Source: Pseudokordiimonas caeni (lineage in GTDB: Bacteria; Pseudomonadota; Alphaproteobacteria; Sphingomonadales; Kordiimonadaceae). From it: DNA of 64,000 nt. Shown in pieces: positions 1 to 8,356 of the stretch (its first letter is position 1; the number at the start of each line of letters is the position of its first letter). The position numbers and the translations under genes are program-made. Location: NCBI RefSeq assembly GCF_026719705.1, contig NZ_JAPPRR010000001.1, forward strand, positions 1,031,255 through 1,095,254, given 5' to 3'. Under the pieces are notes generated by a model. It was given only the letters and a program-made list of their open reading frames with translations, ran no database searches and was not told where the DNA came from.

Positions 1-128
1 TAGATATTGCCTTTGAGTTGACGGCGGGAAGCGGATTCGTAGTCGAATTCCTCGACGCGGCTACCCTCGATTACAGCAACCCGGGTCTCTTCCGGATGGC
101 GGGCATCGATCAACATACGTGTGGACAT
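1..128 (-). CDS. rne: Ribonuclease E/G, N-terminal fragment cut by window edge
   Basis: Reading the minus strand from ATG at 128-126 gives MSTRMLIDARHPEETRVAVI and then a stretch rich in VEEFDYESA and ending QLKGNI. This is the characteristic start of alphaproteobacterial RNase E, the endonuclease that initiates mRNA decay and rRNA processing and scaffolds the degradosome. Only about 42 codons are present; the S1 domain and catalytic core lie beyond position 1. A GGAG Shine-Dalgarno sequence precedes the ATG by about eight bases. The gene is divergent from amiC and has a leader of several hundred bases. Identification rests on this short but very characteristic N-terminus. Confidence 0.85.
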   Translation of the reverse strand, partial: MSTRMLIDARHPEETRVAVIEGSRVEEFDYESASRRQLKGNI

Positions 129-608
129 AGAAAATTCTCCAGGCATCTGGCCGCGCGGAATCGCCCGCGGACATGCGGGGCGCGCTGGCCATGCCATTGA
201 TGTGAAGGGATCCCGAAGGAACGAGGTGGGCAGAAATCGGCGCATTCCGGTCGATAAGGCGAGCATCGTCCCGCTGCGTAACCAAGCGGCTGGATTTTGA
301 TGCGTCCTGGTGGCTAAGCCGTTCGACCATTGCCGGTTCTTGTCCTTGTTATGACCCGGTCTCGTCCGTTTTTGCCGATGGCCATAACGGCGGCCTCTCG
401 GATCGTCACGGCCTGCCCTCGCGTTGCGATCGCGTCGGGGCCGGGTCATGGTTCGCCGCCCGAAAGCGCCAAACCGATAATCTCGCGCCGCTAACGTAGT
501 AAGTTCGTCGGTCTTTTACAACGGAAAATGTTGAGACTGTTGCCACTTCTAAATAGTATGCTCGATAAACGGGATGTGCCGGCACCTAGTTGCTCCGGTC
601 CGTCATGA
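129..608. other. rne-amiC intergenic region with long structured rne leader
   Basis: This 480-base gap between divergent genes has no convincing coding sequence. A good amiC promoter occupies 531-559. A weak minus-strand promoter candidate is TTGTAA (521-516), 17 bases, TACGTT (498-493), which would give rne a leader of roughly 360 nt. Inside that leader ATGACCCGG (351-359) is matched by CCGGGTCAT (441-449), a perfect 9-bp inverted repeat enclosing GC-rich sequence that can fold further. Long leaders that mediate RNase E autoregulation are known in enterobacteria; a similar role here is inference. Confidence 0.5.
531..559 (+). promoter_or_regulatory. Sigma-70 type promoter for amiC
   Basis: TTGAGA at 531-536 and TAGTAT at 554-559 are separated by exactly 17 bases. 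Each matches the vegetative consensus at four or five of six positions. Transcription would start near 566, about 45 bases before the amiC start. Confidence 0.6.
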
Positions 609-1841
609 GTGAACATGAGCAGGGTTTTGCGCGTGAACTGCAGGATCATCAAGGCTTGTCTGGCGTTCGCCCTTTGGTGCTGCACGTCCTTTGCCGTGGC
701 GGCGGAAGTCGCCATCAGCAGCATCCGTTTCGGCGAGAACGGCGATACATCGCGCGTTGTGCTGGACGTGGACAGTGCCATCGAGCCGCGCATCTTTCTA
801 TTGTCCGGCCCCAACCGGGTGGTGATCGACGTGCCCATGGGGGCATGGCGTGGCAACGGCGCCAATCGTGGCATCGGCCTCATCGGCCAGTTCCGGCACG
901 GGCTTTTTGATGCCGATACATACCGGATCGTGCTTGATCTCGAGCGCCCTGCGCTTGTCTCGTCAAGTTTCGCGCTGCCACCGCGTGAAGGTTATAACCA
1001 CCGTTATGTCATCGACCTGAAATCCACGAATGCGGCGGATTTCGCGGCAGCCGTCGCCGCCGACAAGGCAGTTGCTTCGGCGGCGCGCCCGGACGTGACG
1101 TCGGTTGCCCCGAGCGTTCCGGCCTCACGCCCCTCCGCCATTCCGGGGGCGAAGAAGGTGATTGTCCTTGATGCCGGGCACGGCGGCCCTGATCCGGGCA
1201 CGCTCGGCGTTCTTGGTGTCAACGAGAAGCACATCGTGCTTGCCATGGCCAAGGCCATCAAGGCGGAGCTAGAGCGTACCGGCCGCTATACGGTGAAGCT
1301 GACCCGGGACAGGGATTTCTTCATCCCGGTGCGCGAGCGCTTCGTGCTGGGCCGCAAGCTCGGCGCCGATCTGTTCATCAGCATCCACGCGGATTCGATC
1401 CAGAACCCGACCGTTACCGGCGGCAGTGTTTACAGCCTTTCCGAAACCGCATCGGACAAGGAAGCCGAACGGCTGGCCGCTCGCGAGAACAAATCTGACC
1501 TTGTGGCGGGGCTCGACCTCAATGAAGCGGACGACGAGGTGGCCGGAATCCTCATTGATCTCGCCCAGCGCGAGACGCTCAATTACTCGGCCCAGTTTGC
1601 AGAAATCCTCGTAAACGAAATGAAACGGGACAATCCGATGCTGTCGCGCGCACACCGTTATGCCAATCTTGGTATGCTGAAAGCGCCTGATGTGCCGAGC
1701 GTGCTGATCGAATGCGGCTATCTTTCCAACAAGGATGACGCGCGCCGGCTGGCAAGTGCCGAGGGACAGCGCAAGATCGCCCGTTCGGTCAGCCGCGCCG
1801 TGGATCGCTATTTCGAACATATGATCGCGCTCGGCCGCTGA
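609..1841 (+). CDS. amiC: N-acetylmuramoyl-L-alanine amidase, AMIN plus Amidase_3
   Basis: This periplasmic zinc amidase cleaves the amide bond between MurNAc and the stem peptide and separates daughter cells at division. A signal peptide ends near AVAA (residue about 32). An AMIN domain, which binds peptidoglycan or septal sites, follows at about residues 33-135. After a linker rich in Ala, Pro and Ser, the Amidase_3 domain covers about 185-405. Zinc-site motifs are visible: LDAGHGG, SIHADS and LIECGYLSN. The start may be GTG 609 or ATG 615, with no strong Shine-Dalgarno for either. mrcA follows 97 bases later on the same strand, an arrangement seen in many alphaproteobacteria. Whether the protein is strictly AmiC or a generic AmiABC member cannot be told from sequence alone. 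Confidence 0.93.
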   Translation: MNMSRVLRVNCRIIKACLAFALWCCTSFAVAAEVAISSIRFGENGDTSRVVLDVDSAIEPRIFLLSGPNRVVIDVPMGAWRGNGANRGIGLIGQFRHGLFDADTYRIVLDLERPALVSSSFALPPREGYNHRYVIDLKSTNAADFAAAVAADKAVASAARPDVTSVAPSVPASRPSAIPGAKKVIVLDAGHGGPDPGTLGVLGVNEKHIVLAMAKAIKAELERTGRYTVKLTRDRDFFIPVRERFVLGRKLGADLFISIHADSIQNPTVTGGSVYSLSETASDKEAERLAARENKSDLVAGLDLNEADDEVAGILIDLAQRETLNYSAQFAEILVNEMKRDNPMLSRAHRYANLGMLKAPDVPSVLIECGYLSNKDDARRLASAEGQRKIARSVSRAVDRYFEHMIALGR

Positions 1842-1938
1842 TTTCCTTGTACACTTTGCGAGCGTTTGCGCCTTACCAGCGCCACAAAATTCTGGCATAG
1901 GGTGCGCCCGAACGAGAACAGGAAGGCCTGACCCGCCC

Positions 1939-4476
1939 ATGACCCCGAAAGACGATATCAAGTCTGCCGAGCCCAAAGGCAGCGAAGAAGCGCCGAAGCG
2001 CCGTGCACCGCGCTGGCGCAAGTTCGTCTATTGGGGGGCAGGGCTTTCACTTTTCGGGATGGTCGCCGGTGCCGGCGTCGTGCTTGGTGCATTCATCCAC
2101 TATGGACGTGACCTGCCGGACTACAAGACTCTCGCGGAATATGAGCCGGCGGTGACCACGCGCATTCATGCGGGTGACGGCAGCCTCCTGACCGAATTCG
2201 CGCGGCAGCAGCGCCTGTTCGTGCCGGTCGAGGCCGTGCCGGACCGCGTTGTGGAAGCCTTTCTGGCGGCCGAGGACAAAAATTTCTTTGAGCATGGCGG
2301 GCTTGATTACATGGGGATGGTACGGGCGGCCATCAACAGCGCGCTCAATATCGTGCAAGGGCGTAGCAACCTGCAGGGGGCGTCCACGATCACCCAGCAG
2401 GTGGCGAGGAACTTCCTTCTGACGCTTGACCAGCGCCTGGACCGCAAGATCAAGGAAATGATCCTGACGCTCAGGATCGAGCGCGCCTTCACCAAGGACC
2501 AGATCCTTGAGCTTTACCTGAACGAGATTTATCTCGGTAACCGCTCCTACGGCATCGGTGCTGCAGCGCTCAATTATTTCGGCAAGTCGTTGCCAGAGCT
2601 GACGGTTGCGGAAGCCGCTTACCTTGCCGTGCTCCCGAAGGCGCCGAACAATTATCACCCGGTGCATGATCATGACCGCGCGCTCGGCCGCCGCAACTGG
2701 GTGCTGTCGCGCATGCATGATCTCGAATTCATCAGCGACGCTGAATATGAAGAGGCTGTGGCGACCGATCTGGAACCGCCGGTGCAGGGTGCACGCGCCG
2801 AGTTCAGGGCCGATTATTTCGCCGAGGATGTCCGGCGGCAAGTGGCAGCCCTTTATGGCGAGAAAGCCCTGTACGAGGGCGGTCTTTCGGTACGCACCAC
2901 GCTGGAGCCGCGCCTGCAGGAAATTGCCGAACGGCGCCTGCGCGACGGGCTTGTCGCTTATGACCGCCGTCACGGATGGCGCGGGCCGGTGACGCATATC
3001 GGTGTGGCCGCCGATTGGCGCGAGAAGCTTCTGAAGGTTCGCCAGTCGGTCGGGAAGCCCGGCTGGCGGCTCGCGCTGGTTCAGGAAGTGCGCGAGGACG
3101 GCGCTATCATCGGCCTCGCCGATGGCACGTTCGGCTTCATTCCGCTTGATGCCATGCGCTGGGCGCGTGAATGGCGCGAAGGCGAGCGTCTGGGGCCGAA
3201 GGTCGAATCCACCGGGCAGGTTTTGAAGATCGGTGATGTGATCGTGGTCTCGAAAGGTGAGGGCGAGGCGAGCTTTGCCGCCTACAATACCTTCTCGGGC
3301 GACACGCTGACCAAAGCGCGCAATTATAATCTCGACCAGATCCCCGCAATCGGCGGCGCGCTCGTCGCACTTGACCCGCATACCGGCCGGGTGCTTGCGC
3401 TGGTTGGCGGGTTCGATTTCAATGTCAGCCAGTTCAACCGGGCAACGCAGGCAGAGCGCCAGCCGGGATCGGCCTTCAAGCCTTTCGTCTATGCGGCGGC
3501 GCTTGAACACGGCTTCACGCCTTCCAGCCTCATTCTCGACGCGCCCTTCGTGATGGATCAGGGCGACGGGCAGGGCACCTGGAAGCCCCGCAACTCGTCG
3601 AACAAGTTCTATGGGCCAAGCACGCTGCGCCTCGGCCTCGAAAAATCGCGGAACCTGATGACCGTGCGGCTCGCCCAGAATCTCGGCATGCCGATGGTGA
3701 TGGATTATGCCCAGCGCTTCGGGCTTGCCGACAATATGACCCCCACACTGGCGGCTTCCCTTGGCGCGGGCGAAGTGACGCTCCTGAAGCTGAGTGCCGC
3801 CTATGGCATGCTCGTCAATGGCGGCAAGAAGATCGAGCCGACGCTGATCGACCGTATCCAGGACCGCTACGGCAAAACGATTTTCCGGCACGATACCCGT
3901 GCCTGCGCGGGCTGTGAGGCGAGTGTCGAGCCGGCCGCACCGCTCGTCGAGCCCGAACTGCCCGATACCCGCGCGCAGGTCGTGGACCCGATCACCGCCT
4001 ATCAGCTTGTTCACATGCTCGAAGGCGTGGTGGAGCGCGGCACCGGCGTGCGTATCCGTGCAGTCGGCAAGCCGCTGGCGGGCAAGACCGGCACCACGAA
4101 CGATTCCACCGACACATGGTTTGTCGGCTTCGCGCCGGACCTCGTGGTTGGCGTCTTCGTCGGTTTCGACCAGCCTCGTTCGCTCGGGGCAGGTGAAGAG
4201 GGTTCCAGCGTTGCCGTGCCGGTTTTCCGGGATTTCATGATCGATGCCCTGAAGGGCCAGCCGAGCATTCCATTCCGGATGCCGACCGGTGTGCGGCTTG
4301 TCAAAGTGGATGCTTCGACCGGCCAGCTTGCGGGCGCCGGTAACGCCCAGGTCATCCTTGAAGCCTTCCGCCCCGGGACCGAACCGAAGTTCGGTGAGGT
4401 CACAGTGCTTGACGGGTCGCTTCCGATCGGTCAAACACAGGGCACAATTCGCAAGGGTACCGGCGGAATCTATTGA
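1939..4476 (+). CDS. mrcA: Penicillin-binding protein 1A (bifunctional GT51/transpeptidase)
   Basis: This class A PBP polymerises glycan strands and cross-links their peptides at the inner membrane. The 845-residue length is normal. A cytoplasmic basic segment is followed by one membrane helix at about 30-55. The GT51 domain shows the catalytic EDKNFFEHGG motif near residue 112 and later STITQQ. An OB-like insert lies near 340-420. The transpeptidase domain has the serine motif SAFK (about 512), SRN (the SxN motif, about 571) and GKTGTT (about 714). An AGGAAGG sequence lies about 12 bases upstream of the ATG. It probably shares transcripts with amiC, placing cell-wall synthesis and hydrolysis together. 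Confidence 0.95.
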   Translation: MTPKDDIKSAEPKGSEEAPKRRAPRWRKFVYWGAGLSLFGMVAGAGVVLGAFIHYGRDLPDYKTLAEYEPAVTTRIHAGDGSLLTEFARQQRLFVPVEAVPDRVVEAFLAAEDKNFFEHGGLDYMGMVRAAINSALNIVQGRSNLQGASTITQQVARNFLLTLDQRLDRKIKEMILTLRIERAFTKDQILELYLNEIYLGNRSYGIGAAALNYFGKSLPELTVAEAAYLAVLPKAPNNYHPVHDHDRALGRRNWVLSRMHDLEFISDAEYEEAVATDLEPPVQGARAEFRADYFAEDVRRQVAALYGEKALYEGGLSVRTTLEPRLQEIAERRLRDGLVAYDRRHGWRGPVTHIGVAADWREKLLKVRQSVGKPGWRLALVQEVREDGAIIGLADGTFGFIPLDAMRWAREWREGERLGPKVESTGQVLKIGDVIVVSKGEGEASFAAYNTFSGDTLTKARNYNLDQIPAIGGALVALDPHTGRVLALVGGFDFNVSQFNRATQAERQPGSAFKPFVYAAALEHGFTPSSLILDAPFVMDQGDGQGTWKPRNSSNKFYGPSTLRLGLEKSRNLMTVRLAQNLGMPMVMDYAQRFGLADNMTPTLAASLGAGEVTLLKLSAAYGMLVNGGKKIEPTLIDRIQDRYGKTIFRHDTRACAGCEASVEPAAPLVEPELPDTRAQVVDPITAYQLVHMLEGVVERGTGVRIRAVGKPLAGKTGTTNDSTDTWFVGFAPDLVVGVFVGFDQPRSLGAGEEGSSVAVPVFRDFMIDALKGQPSIPFRMPTGVRLVKVDASTGQLAGAGNAQVILEAFRPGTEPKFGEVTVLDGSLPIGQTQGTIRKGTGGIY

Positions 4477-4519
4477 TCCGCCTGCCTATTCTGCAAACGA
4501 GTAACGATAAGGAACTGAC

Positions 4520-5648
4520 ATGCGCGCGGAAGCCCAGGCAACCGTCGACCAACTCAAGCAGTCGCTGGCACTGCTGAGGAGGCATCTTTGACTGGGATCA
4601 GGCTCTGTTGCGGCTTGAGGAGCTGAACGCCCTCGCCGAAGATCCCGATCTCTGGAACGACCCCCAGAAAGCGCAGGCGCTGATGCGCGAGCGCACCAAG
4701 CTCCATGATGCCGTGTCCGGCCTCAAGGCGATCGACGCTGACCTCAACGACACGCTCGAACTGATCGAGCTTGCCGAGATGGACGGCGATGATGCTATGC
4801 AGGCCGAAGCCGAAGGCTCGCTCAAGGGGCTGCAGGCCAAGGCCAAGGAAGCCGAACTGAAGGCGCTGCTTTCCGGCGAGGCTGATGGCAACGACACCTA
4901 TGTGGAAATCCATTCGGGCGCCGGCGGCACCGAGTCCCAGGACTGGGCGAGCATGCTGTTCCGCATGTATTTCCGCTGGGCCGAAAAGCGCGGCTACAAG
5001 GTGGAGACCGTCCAGTATATGCCGGGCGAGGAGGCGGGCATCAAATCCGCCACGCTGCAGATCAAGGGCGAGGACGCCTACGGCTGGATGAAGACCGAAA
5101 GCGGTGTGCACCGGCTGGTGCGTATTTCCCCGTATGATTCGAGCGCGCGGCGCCACACGAGCTTCGCGTCCGTCTGGGTCTATCCGGTGATCGACGACAA
5201 TATCGACATCGAGATCAACGAGTCCGATCTGAAAGTCGACACCTATCGTGCCTCCGGCGCCGGTGGCCAGCACGTGAACACCACCGATTCCGCTGTGCGC
5301 ATGACCCACATCCCGTCGGGCATCGTGGTGCAGTGTCAGGCCGAGCGGTCGCAACACAAGAACCGGGCTTCGGCGCTGTCCATGCTGAAGGCCCGTCTCT
5401 ATGAAGCGGAGCTTAGGAAGCGTGAAGAAGCGGCGAACGCGCTAAACGCGACCAAAAGCGAGATCGGCTGGGGTCACCAGATCCGTTCTTATGTGCTGCA
5501 GCCCTACCAGATGGTGAAGGACCTGCGCACGGGTGAGGAATCGGGTCAGCCACAGGTGGTGCTGGATGGCGACCTCGACCGCTTCATGGCAGCAGCCCTT
5601 GCGGCGCGCGTTTACGGCGAGAACAAGGAAGTTGGCGATATCGACTAA
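4520..5648 (+). CDS. prfB: Peptide chain release factor 2, with programmed +1 frameshift
   Basis: RF2 recognises UGA and UAA stop codons and triggers peptide release. Translation starts at ATG 4520 (AAGGAA upstream), runs 23 codons to CTT, then meets an in-frame TGA at 4589-4591. A +1 shift resumes at GAC 4590 and continues to 5648, giving about 375 residues. The catalytic GGQ lies in [15 protein letters not shown]. The stop-recognition loop reads SPY where E. coli has SPF, followed by the conserved RRHTSF. The gene lies 43 bases after mrcA. This is the classic autoregulated RF2 arrangement, in which scarce RF2 favours the shift. Confidence 0.95.
4577..4592 (+). promoter_or_regulatory. RF2 programmed +1 frameshift site
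   Basis: AGGAGG at 4577-4582 acts as an internal Shine-Dalgarno, followed after three bases by the slippery CTT (4586-4588) and the stop TGA with a following C (4589-4592). Spacing and sequence match the E. coli prfB site, where the ribosome slips from CUU to UUU and reads GAC next. Confidence 0.93.
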
Positions 5649-5669
5649 CTCGGATCGCCCAGAGAATAC

Positions 5670-5706
5670 AAAAAGCCCCGGCGCCACTGGCTGCCGGGGC
5701 TTTTTG
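5670..5706. terminator. Bidirectional terminator between prfB and bactofilin
   Basis: A run of A, then GCCCCGG (5675-5681), a short loop region, CCGGGGC and a run of T form a GC-rich hairpin flanked by A and T tracts. It can end transcripts from both converging genes. Confidence 0.85.
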
Positions 5707-5728
5707 TTTTTGTGTATGGCCTTCGCGC

Positions 5729-6130
5729 TTATTCAGCGGCGGGCTTGGCGGCGGCGCGGGTGACCGTTGAAAGATCGGCAATGCGGCCGGTGAGCTTGGC
5801 GCCGGCTTCCACCGAAAGGCTTTCCTGATAAAGGTCGCCGTTGATGACGGCGGATTTTTCGACGCGTAACACACGGACCTTCACTTCGCCCTTGATATTG
5901 CCGCGGATGGTGGCGCTGTCGGCGGTGACGGTGCCGGTAACCGAGCCATGCTCGCCCATCACCAGTTCGCCGCACACCACGTCACCCTTGATGGTGCCAT
6001 CAAGCTGCAGTTCGCCGTTCACGGTCACATTGCCTTCGATGGTCACATCGGCGGAAAGGATGGAAGGGGTGGACGGGCCGTTGACGCTAGCCATCGGTCC
6101 TTTCTTGTTTTCTTTGGAAATGTCGAACAT
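5729..6130 (-). CDS. Bactofilin family cytoskeletal protein
   Basis: Bactofilins polymerise without nucleotide into membrane-associated filaments that localise cell-wall enzymes. The 133-residue protein has the typical central right-handed beta-helix (about residues 22-118), with short repeats such as GNVTVNGELQLDGTIKG, and disordered ends rich in Ala, Pro and Lys. ATG 6130 gives a start of the form MFDISK; an in-frame ATG at 6094, preceded by AAAGGA, is an alternative. The 5' end overlaps the upstream M23 peptidase gene, so the two are translationally linked. Bactofilin/M23 pairs are a known morphogenetic module (BacA-LmdC, CcmA-Csd1). Confidence 0.92.
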   Translation of the reverse strand: MFDISKENKKGPMASVNGPSTPSILSADVTIEGNVTVNGELQLDGTIKGDVVCGELVMGEHGSVTGTVTADSATIRGNIKGEVKVRVLRVEKSAVINGDLYQESLSVEAGAKLTGRIADLSTVTRAAAKPAAE

Positions 6131-7382
6131 CCGCTGCCACTTTCAGGAATGGCATGGGGTCCAGGATCCGGTCCCCCTGCCAGATTTCATAATGAAGATG
6201 GGAACTGGTTGCACGGCCGGTGCGTCCCATGTCTCCGATTTGCTGGCCCGCCGCGACAATCTCACCCACGGAGACGCGCAACCGGCGCATATGACCATAA
6301 CGGGTTCTGAGCCCATTGCCATGGTCGATTTCGATCATATTGCCATAGGGGCCCCATTTGCCAGACTTGATCACCTTGCCGGCGCCCGTGGCATAGATGG
6401 CAGTGCCCGGCCAGCCGGCAAGATCAAGGCCCTTGTGGCTTTTCCATTTGTTGGAGAAGGGGTCGCGGCGGCTGCCGAAACGGCTGGAGATATAATAGTC
6501 AGCGGCGGGTTCTGCCGCCGGGAAGGCTTCCAGCAGAACCAGAAGGTTCTGATACTGGTCCCACTTTTCTTTCAGGCCCACGAAGGCAGGGTCTTCATAT
6601 TCCATGCCGAACTCGCTGCCGGGCAGCTTGGTGGTGAGATAGGAAGCCGGATGCCACAACGAACGACCCTTCGGGGCCAGTTGCTCGCTCCTCAGTTTGG
6701 TCGGCTGCAGGATGGTATCAAGCGTTTCCATCTTGCCATCGATCGCAAGGGCGAGCGACCGGGCAACGCTGCGCTGGCGCAGGTCCATTTCCGCGAAGCG
6801 CGCGGCCAGCGCGTCAGAGCGCGATTCGGCAGCGTCGGGGAGCGACGCATGGGCGTCGCCGGCATTGAAGATTTCGCGGAGGAAGCCGGTGACCGGACCT
6901 TCGGTCTCGGCTGGCGTTTCGAACACGGACGGCGCCAGTGTTGCCGTCTTGTCGCCGGTGGCCTCTTCAGCTTCCTCAGCTGCGGGGCTCTCGGCGGTGC
7001 CTTCCGCTTCGGGGCGCGGCGGCGCAATCTGGTCGACAATTTCCTCGAGATACTGCTGGCGGCGCTCAAGTTTGGCGGCGCGGCGCTCTACATCATTCTC
7101 GAGGGTCGACAGGTCTTCCGTCACGCTCTGCATATTGGCGGACATGACCTTGATGGTGCGATTCTTGGCATCAAGCGTGAGATCGCGGCTCACATAAGCG
7201 ATGGTTGCAACGAGGCCCCACAGTACAAACAGAAGAAGTAGCCCGGAAAGGGCTACTTGGGTGTAACTGCCGATGGTAAGGAATCGCACACGGCCTTCGC
7301 TGCGCAGAAAAAGCTGCCGCTCAGGAAAATACCTGAGCCGCAAACCGTCAAGGCGCGTATAAAGATTTTTTAGTGCTTTCAA
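6087..7382 (-). CDS. M23 family metallopeptidase, bactofilin partner (LmdC-like)
   Basis: This is a probable periplasmic peptidoglycan endopeptidase anchored in the inner membrane. A single transmembrane helix (GLLLLFVLWGLVATIAYV) lies near the N-terminus, followed by a coiled coil at roughly 75-125 and a Glu/Ala-rich linker. The C-terminal LytM domain has intact zinc motifs, HKGLD and HLHYE, plus GNGLRTRYGHM. The start is uncertain: no ATG is suitably placed, and TTG 7382 is chosen because upstream codons look non-coding, though the frame stays open to 7514. The short cytoplasmic N-terminus is where related proteins bind bactofilin. The 3' end overlaps the bactofilin gene by 44 bases if that gene starts at 6130. 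Confidence 0.88.
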   Translation of the reverse strand: MKALKNLYTRLDGLRLRYFPERQLFLRSEGRVRFLTIGSYTQVALSGLLLLFVLWGLVATIAYVSRDLTLDAKNRTIKVMSANMQSVTEDLSTLENDVERRAAKLERRQQYLEEIVDQIAPPRPEAEGTAESPAAEEAEEATGDKTATLAPSVFETPAETEGPVTGFLREIFNAGDAHASLPDAAESRSDALAARFAEMDLRQRSVARSLALAIDGKMETLDTILQPTKLRSEQLAPKGRSLWHPASYLTTKLPGSEFGMEYEDPAFVGLKEKWDQYQNLLVLLEAFPAAEPAADYYISSRFGSRRDPFSNKWKSHKGLDLAGWPGTAIYATGAGKVIKSGKWGPYGNMIEIDHGNGLRTRYGHMRRLRVSVGEIVAAGQQIGDMGRTGRATSSHLHYEIWQGDRILDPMPFLKVAADVRHFQRKQERTDG

Positions 7383-7534
7383 GCCCTTAGCCCCGTTTCG
7401 AGAGACCCTTTTTCGGGTCTTTTCTTCCCTTGGCACCTGTCTGCACTGGTTTCCCCCCGGCACATCTGGCGCAAGCCACGGCGCATTCCACCGACTCGAG
7501 GGGGCCCGAGTCAAGCCCTAATGCGGTGAGGCGT

Positions 7535-8350
7535 TCAAAGTAACATGTCCGCGAGCGGATCGTAGAAGCTGAACGGCAAGCCTGCCGCGTCGCGCGCCGG
7601 GCGGTTGAAGGGGCGCTTCAGAAGGCCGCTGAAATAGGTGCGCACCAGAGACTGGAATTTTTCCTCAGGGTCGACGCCTTCCCCGGCGCACAGATGGTGG
7701 AACCAGCGTGTGCCGGCAGCCACATGCCCGACTTCCTCGTCGTAGATAGTCTGCAACGCTGCCGCAGATTCCGCATCGCCAAGCCGGGCGAAGCGGTCGA
7801 TCATCTGCGGGGTGACATCAAGCCCCCGCGCTTCAAGCACCATCGGCACCACGGCGAGCCGGGCGGCGGCGTCATGCGCCGTGGCAGCGGCGGACTGCCA
7901 AAGGCCGTCGTGGGCGGGCAGGTCACCGTATGCGCAATCGAGGGCAGAAAGACGGGCGGACAGCAAGCCGAAGTGCCGGGCCTCGTCGTCCCCCACGCCG
8001 ATCCAGTCATCGGTGAAGGGGCGGGGCATTCGGGCGCCAAAACGCGCCACGATATCGAAGGCAAGGTCGATGGCATTCAGCTCGATATGCGCCACGGCAT
8101 GCAGGAGCGCGCGGCGGTTATCGAGTGTACCAGCCTTGCGCCGCTTCGGCATGTCGGCCGGCGGCAACAGTTCAGGCTTTGCGGGGCGGGCAGGGCGATC
8201 AGGCGGTGGCGTGTCGTAACTTGCGGCAAGCAATCCCGTGCGCCACGCTGCGGCCACCTTGCGGGCGGTGGCGGCCTTGTCAGCAGCGTCAGCGGTCGTC
8301 AACACGGCAACGGCCGCTTCGCCGATGGTTTGCCAGCGGGTTTGGCTCAT
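7535..8350 (-). CDS. DUF455 ferritin-like domain protein
   Basis: This 271-residue protein belongs to the DUF455 family of ferritin-like four-helix proteins. Candidate metal-binding residues are visible in AHIELNAIDLA, DDEARHFGLL and DEEVGHVAAG, matching the ExxH pattern of carboxylate-bridged di-iron proteins. The first ~75 residues are Ala/Pro-rich. The substrate is unknown; some relatives are annotated as rRNA- or tRNA-associated, but nothing here decides it. It follows bcp by only six bases and probably shares the glnE-bcp transcript, so a link to oxidative stress or iron is plausible but unproven. Confidence 0.85.
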   Translation of the reverse strand: MSQTRWQTIGEAAVAVLTTADAADKAATARKVAAAWRTGLLAASYDTPPPDRPARPAKPELLPPADMPKRRKAGTLDNRRALLHAVAHIELNAIDLAFDIVARFGARMPRPFTDDWIGVGDDEARHFGLLSARLSALDCAYGDLPAHDGLWQSAAATAHDAAARLAVVPMVLEARGLDVTPQMIDRFARLGDAESAAALQTIYDEEVGHVAAGTRWFHHLCAGEGVDPEEKFQSLVRTYFSGLLKRPFNRPARDAAGLPFSFYDPLADMLL

Positions 8351-8356
8351 GATCGC

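Noticed and set aside
1842-1938. A separate promoter for mrcA
   Set aside because: TTGTAC near 1848 and CATAGG near 1896 have the wrong spacing; no convincing pair was found.
2047-4434. A 795-codon open frame on the minus strand inside mrcA
   Set aside because: mrcA on the plus strand has all PBP1A motifs in order. The antisense frame has no recognisable domain and is explained by GC-rich codon use.
5841-7241. A 466-codon plus-strand frame across bactofilin and the M23 peptidase
   Set aside because: Both minus-strand genes have clear motifs; this is a shadow.
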